A stretch of DNA of 9,166 nt from Ignavibacteria bacterium (GTDB lineage Bacteria; Bacteroidota; Ignavibacteria; Tepidaquicellales; OLB5), in contig JAPUEV010000254.1 in assembly GCA_027492415.1 (NCBI GenBank), positions 1 through 9,166 of the forward strand. Direction: 5' to 3'. This document shows, piece after piece, positions 5,853-9,166 of this stretch (position 1 is its first letter; every line of letters starts with the position of its first letter). The notes under the pieces were generated by a model. That model worked only from the letters and a program-made list of their open reading frames with translations, had not been told where the DNA came from and searched no databases. Position numbers and translations under genes: made by a program.

Positions 5853-6755
5853 TCATTTGACATTTGCCAAAGCTATCTTCACTGCTCCCCAAACCGGCGA
5901 AAATTCCGGCAGCACCAGTTTAATATTCGGATACTGTTTCTTTGCAGCCTTCATAAGCTCATTTCGCAACAGTTTTTCTTCTGCAAGCAGTGAGCCCATC
6001 ATAGCAATTGTGAACTTTTTATTCTTTATCGGGATAAAATGCGTTAAAAGGTTATCAGCCGCGCTTTTAATAATTTCCTTTGATGCTTTATCGCCTTTTT
6101 CTGCGCAGCGGAAAACATGTTTTGTCAATTTTGATATTTCAAAGCCTTTGCGGTAGACATGTTCTATAATATTAGCTGAATCAATCCCGAACTCTTTTTT
6201 TATCACTCCCGCAAGCATTCCTGCTTTATGTCTTTTATCATAATGCTTTGTTACCCTGTAAAGAGCTTCTCTTGCTATCCAGTGACCAGAGCCTTCATCG
6301 CCAATATGCCTTCCCCAGCCGCCGATACGGTTTATCTTTCCGTCACCAGCTCTATAATAGAGAATTGAGCCAGTACCGGCTATTAATATACCGCAATTCT
6401 TCTCATTGCTTTCAAATGCCGCCGAGAGAGCTATTTCAGTATCAGGCAATATGAAAACATTTTTAATGCCTGCTGCTTTTTTAACGGCTGCTGTGATTTT
6501 TTTTCTGTCACTCTCATACCTGGCACCTGAAATTCCCGCTGATATTGCGGTTATATTATTTTTTCCCGCAAATTTGGTTACATCCCTGATAATATTCTTT
6601 AAGCGTTTTAGCGATTCATCAAATCCCAACAGGTTTAGATTAATAAAAGGATATTTATAAACTCTGATGTTACCTTTTACACCATTCTCATCCAAAGGAT
6701 ATAACAAAACTTCGCTTTTAGTAGCGCCGGAATCGATTGCCAAGATGTATTTCAA
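5853..6755 (-). CDS. N-acetylglucosamine kinase-like sugar kinase (BadF/BadG family)
   Basis: This 300-residue protein belongs to the ASKHA kinases, in the BadF/BadG/BcrA/BcrD ATPase family that includes N-acetylglucosamine and glucosamine kinases. Phosphate loop 1 is LAIDSGATKSEVLL (5-18). Asp105 in LPDTEIAL is the expected catalytic base. Phosphate loop 2 is IAGTGSIL (125-132). The GGWGRHIGDEGSGHWIAREA stretch (145-164) is typical of N-acetylglucosamine kinases. FSPVWGAVKIAL near the end matches the family's adenosine-side motif. Likely reaction: ATP-dependent 6-phosphorylation of an amino sugar, for example in cell-wall recycling; the substrate is inferred from family resemblance only. The start is TTG at 6755, since no in-frame ATG lies between the upstream stop (6818-6816) and the conserved MKYILAIDSG beginning; no ribosome site is evident. 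It is divergent from the T9SS cargo gene. The family has also kept activators and dehydratase ATPases, which lack the GGWG motif. Confidence 0.88.
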   Translation of the reverse strand: MKYILAIDSGATKSEVLLYPLDENGVKGNIRVYKYPFINLNLLGFDESLKRLKNIIRDVTKFAGKNNITAISAGISGARYESDRKKITAAVKKAAGIKNVFILPDTEIALSAAFESNEKNCGILIAGTGSILYYRAGDGKINRIGGWGRHIGDEGSGHWIAREALYRVTKHYDKRHKAGMLAGVIKKEFGIDSANIIEHVYRKGFEISKLTKHVFRCAEKGDKASKEIIKSAADNLLTHFIPIKNKKFTIAMMGSLLAEEKLLRNELMKAAKKQYPNIKLVLPEFSPVWGAVKIALANVK

Positions 6756-6862
6756 CTGATGTATTTCAGAAATGTTAGGTAAAAATAAGGAAAATTGAGT
6801 AAAAAGAATATGACTTTAGATTTCTGATTGTAAATACTTAATTTATATATTATTTTTGATTT

Positions 6863-6867
6863 GGAGG
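6863..6867 (+). promoter_or_regulatory. Ribosome binding site that sets the start of the T9SS cargo gene
   Basis: GGAGG lies 5 nt before ATG at 6873. An in-frame TTG at 6861 would overlap this site and add four residues in front of a normal signal peptide, so the ATG at 6873 is the true start. Confidence 0.9.
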
Positions 6868-6872
6868 TAACT

Positions 6873-8522
6873 ATGAAATACTCTTTCTTTATAATTTTAC
6901 TAACAATATTAGCTTTAAATTCTTTTGCCCAAGTGCAGCAGGAGTGGGTTAGAACTTATAATAATTCTTCTGGAAGATATGAAATTCTATATGATATGTT
7001 CGTTTCAAATGATGCAGTTGTATTGACAGGTGAAGTTGAGAATGTTTCAACTTTGAATGACTTTTGCACAGTTAAATATAGTTTTAATGGAGATCTTCTT
7101 TGGGCAAAGTATTATAATAGCCCGGCTAATAATATGGATATTGCTATTAGAGTTTTGGTAGATGGTAATAACAATGTTATTGTTGGAGGAAGAAGTAATG
7201 GCGGTGCTTCATCTAAAATGGATCTGTTAGTTATAAAATATTCTTCTGTTGGTACAGAACTTTGGCAGAATAGGTATGACGGTACATTGCACGATTGGGA
7301 TGATTTATTTGATATGGCTATTGATGCTAGGGGAAACATTTATGTAACGGGATATACGACTATATTCAATAGTGGAGGAAACTATCTTACAGACTGTATA
7401 ACTATAAAATATTCCGGAAATGGTACACAGGAATGGGTGAGAACATATAATTCCCCAAACAATACTAATGATTATGGAACCAAAATTGTCTGTGATAGAG
7501 ATCAGTCAATATATATCGCAGGATACTCTTCGCAAAACTTAGTGCTTTTGAAATACAATTTGAACGGGGACCTTGACTGGGAGAGAAATTATTTAGATTC
7601 TCAAATAGTATCATTTGGTACTAGCTCTATTTCACTGGATAGTAACCGTAATATCATTATCAGCGGTATTTGCGGGTACAATGGAACTTTAGATGATTTT
7701 ATTACAGTGAAGTATGATAAATTTGGTAATAAGAAGTGGTCAACAAAAAATTCTTCACCGGGGAATCAGCATGACCGTCCAATATCAAATATTATAGATC
7801 CTTCAGGAAATATTTATTTAACTGGTACTGCAGGTGTCACCAGTTCATCTGATTTTATGACAGTAAAGCTCGATTCAAACGGTTTGACAAAATGGATAAA
7901 ATATTATAATAATCCATTTGGTTCAGATGATAATGCTTATGGTATATCATTGGATAATAACAACAATGTATATGTTACAGGATCAAGTTCATTGCAACCT
8001 GTTTTTGGTAGAGTTATGACATCAATAAAATATGATTCAGAAGGTAATGTGCTTTGGAAAATTAACTTTGATAGTACGACAAGTAATATTACTGAAGGCG
8101 GAAGTAAAATTAAAACAATGTCAAACGGCGATATTTTTATTTCGGGTTCATACCTTTCATACATTACTACAGGTGATTACGATTACCTACTGCTTAAATA
8201 TTCCCAACCAATTGGAATTCAACCTATTTCATCAGTAATCCCTCAACATTTTTCACTTCACCAAAATTATCCAAACCCATTTAATCCTTCAACAAAAATC
8301 AAATTTGAAATTCCCCTGAATGTAGAAACGACCCGGCGGGTCGTCTACCTGAATGTATTTGATATCTTAGGCAGGGAAGTCCGCGCAGTTGTAAATGAAA
8401 ACCTGAAACCCGGAATATATGAAGTAGATTTTAATGCATCAGAATTGCCAAGCGGTGTGTATTTTTATAAGTTAACAGCAGGGGATTTTGTGGATACAAA
8501 GAAAATGATAATACTTAAGTAG
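6873..8522 (+). CDS. Secreted SBBP-type beta-propeller protein with T9SS sorting domain
   Basis: This 549-residue protein is probably exported to the cell surface by the type IX secretion system. A signal peptide (1-19, SFA|QV) is followed by about eight repeats of roughly 45-55 residues. The most regular part of each is D(F/L).(T/V)(I/V)KY...G...W...YN, seen near residues 63, 116, 173, 222, 274, 326, 382 and 435. Between these come D..GN(I/V)YV.G motifs, for example 151-160 and 309-318. This pattern fits SBBP-like propeller repeats. The C-terminal type A sorting domain covers about 453-549: QNYPNPFNPST at 464-474, then VFDILGREVR, LKPGIYEVDF, LPSGVYFYKL and a lysine-containing end. Residues 484-492, in a loop of that domain, are encoded by a GC-rich palindrome. 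The gene is AT-rich with a good ribosome site. Its stop overlaps the convergent transporter gene by 8 bp. The passenger's function is unknown; adhesion or binding is possible. Confidence 0.92.
   Translation: MKYSFFIILLTILALNSFAQVQQEWVRTYNNSSGRYEILYDMFVSNDAVVLTGEVENVSTLNDFCTVKYSFNGDLLWAKYYNSPANNMDIAIRVLVDGNNNVIVGGRSNGGASSKMDLLVIKYSSVGTELWQNRYDGTLHDWDDLFDMAIDARGNIYVTGYTTIFNSGGNYLTDCITIKYSGNGTQEWVRTYNSPNNTNDYGTKIVCDRDQSIYIAGYSSQNLVLLKYNLNGDLDWERNYLDSQIVSFGTSSISLDSNRNIIISGICGYNGTLDDFITVKYDKFGNKKWSTKNSSPGNQHDRPISNIIDPSGNIYLTGTAGVTSSSDFMTVKLDSNGLTKWIKYYNNPFGSDDNAYGISLDNNNNVYVTGSSSLQPVFGRVMTSIKYDSEGNVLWKINFDSTTSNITEGGSKIKTMSNGDIFISGSYLSYITTGDYDYLLLKYSQPIGIQPISSVIPQHFSLHQNYPNPFNPSTKIKFEIPLNVETTRRVVYLNVFDILGREVRAVVNENLKPGIYEVDFNASELPSGVYFYKLTAGDFVDTKKMIILK
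8322..8348 (+). repeat. GC-rich palindrome inside the T9SS sorting domain
   Basis: The core ACGACCCGGCGGGTCGT (8328-8344) has perfect 8-bp arms around one central G. It is flanked by GTAG (8322-8325) and CTAC (8345-8348), which also pair if AA at 8326-8327 bulges. It is 27 bp, exactly nine codons, and encodes VETTRRVVY at residues 484-492. It is far richer in GC than the surrounding gene and falls where most sorting domains of this type have a shorter loop, which suggests a repeat inserted in frame. Confidence 0.7.
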
Positions 8523-9166
8523 CCATTTCTTCGCTTACATCATCAATATCATAATTCGGAAGCTCGGTTATCTTTTTACCTTCCCACTTGATGTATGTGG
8601 TCATTTGCTCTTTGCGTACTGGACACTCAGGCATACTGCAGATATGGCAGCATTTTGGATTGCAGGGGTCTAAATGTATCAATGATTCAACTTCCTTCGT
8701 CTTAAGAGCATTAATAACTTCACGCTCCAGCGTATCTACTGTCTGGTGGCTTTCACTGACTGATTTGTAATACGGCACTATCAAATGGAAATCCACCATA
8801 TACTTATCACCGGATTTCCAGTACCTCAAGCGGTGAACATCTATCCAGTCAGGGTAATTTTTCCTTTTTTCTTCAAGGTCATCTGCAATTGCGTTAATTA
8901 TCTTATCATCATTTTCATTCATCAGCCCGCCTATTGATTCACGCACAAGATGTTTACCTGTCCATAAAATATTCAGAGCTAAAATAATAGCGACAATTGG
9001 ATCAAAGATCCTTATTCCGGTTACAAGTACCAGTATTAACGCTGCTACTGCTCCAAAGCTTGTAATAGAATCTGTCATAACATGTTTGCCGTCAGCAATA
9101 AGTATGAGGCTTTTGGTTTTCCTGCCTGTCCTTATCAGGTAGAGACCTAAAAGTAAATTCACAATG
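8515..9166 (-). CDS. Cation diffusion facilitator metal transporter, C-terminal part (runs off the right edge)
   Basis: This is the C-terminal 217 or so residues of a CDF-family metal/proton antiporter of the cytoplasmic membrane; the first membrane helices lie beyond position 9166. GTG at 9162 is internal, since the frame is open to the edge. Numbered from that GTG, residues 2-12 end one membrane helix. ADGKHVMTDSITS (23-35) carries the HxxxD metal site (His27, Asp31) of TM5. RIFDPIVAIILALNILWTG (51-69) is TM6. A cytoplasmic domain follows (about 85-165, including IDVHRLRYWKSGDKYMVDFH). Near its end HLDPCNPKCCHICSMPECPV (163-181... by motif) contains five cysteines (167, 171, 172, 175, 180), a pattern also seen in other CDF proteins as PC....C..C....CPVR and likely to bind metal. 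The substrate may be Zn, Fe, Mn or Co; the motif does not decide. The family is secure. Confidence 0.93.
   Translation of the reverse strand, partial: IVNLLLGLYLIRTGRKTKSLILIADGKHVMTDSITSFGAVAALILVLVTGIRIFDPIVAIILALNILWTGKHLVRESIGGLMNENDDKIINAIADDLEEKRKNYPDWIDVHRLRYWKSGDKYMVDFHLIVPYYKSVSESHQTVDTLEREVINALKTKEVESLIHLDPCNPKCCHICSMPECPVRKEQMTTYIKWEGKKITELPNYDIDDVSEEMAT

Noticed and set aside
6828..6858. Bacteroidota-type promoter (TTG, 20 nt, TATTTTTG) for the T9SS cargo gene
   Set aside because: It would start transcription within the ribosome site, and the region is so AT-rich that such matches are expected by chance.
6861..6872. TTG at 6861 as start of the T9SS cargo gene
   Set aside because: It overlaps the GGAGG ribosome site at 6863-6867, and ATG at 6873 gives the right spacing and a normal signal peptide.
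9160..9162. GTG at 9162 as start of the CDF gene
   Set aside because: It lies within a membrane helix and the essential earlier helices would be missing; the frame stays open to the window edge.

Overview
The window (about 37% GC by eye) looks like chromosomal DNA from the Bacteroidota/Chlorobiota side of the tree, most likely the Ignavibacteria. The main clue is the type IX secretion tail on the plus-strand gene at 6873-8522, with its QNYPNPFNPST motif; that form is very common in Ignavibacteria. Other clues are a TTGACA/TATATTTG promoter, few strong Shine-Dalgarno sites and several TTG starts. The genus cannot be named from the sequence alone.

Layout on the minus strand, in order of transcription: a sugar kinase of the BadF/N-acetylglucosamine kinase type (6755-5853); a 231-bp intergenic region with strong foldback structure; guaA, GMP synthase (5621-4074); an orphan type 1 periplasmic binding protein (4083-2695) overlapping the end of guaA; and a secreted LysM protein (2688-1963), in the same frame as the binding protein and separated from its stop by 6 nt. 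A new promoter (1874-1844) then drives a small coiled-coil lipoprotein (1790-1512) and a second secreted LysM protein (1509-649), 2 nt apart. These end at a clear UUCG-loop terminator (599-566). The N-terminal part of a PhoH-family ATPase (526-1) follows and runs off the left edge. On the plus strand, a secreted beta-propeller-like T9SS cargo protein (6873-8522) converges on, and overlaps by 8 bp, the 3' end of a cation diffusion facilitator gene (9166-8515, minus), which runs off the right edge.

The most coherent theme is the cell envelope. Two paralogous LysM proteins, a lipoprotein that shares their coil-ending cysteine motif, and a binding protein with no permease sit in two adjacent transcription units. 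They could form an outer-membrane-to-peptidoglycan module, but that is inference. The most unusual DNA is upstream of guaA: a 90-nt foldback whose G-U pairs mostly favour the guaA strand, flanked by two related GTC-[20 bp palindrome]-CCA elements, one of which sits where the guaA ribosome binding site should be. A GC-rich palindrome is also embedded in frame in the T9SS sorting domain. No tRNA, rRNA, CRISPR array, transposase or phage gene is visible, and no stretch longer than 231 bp lacks a gene.
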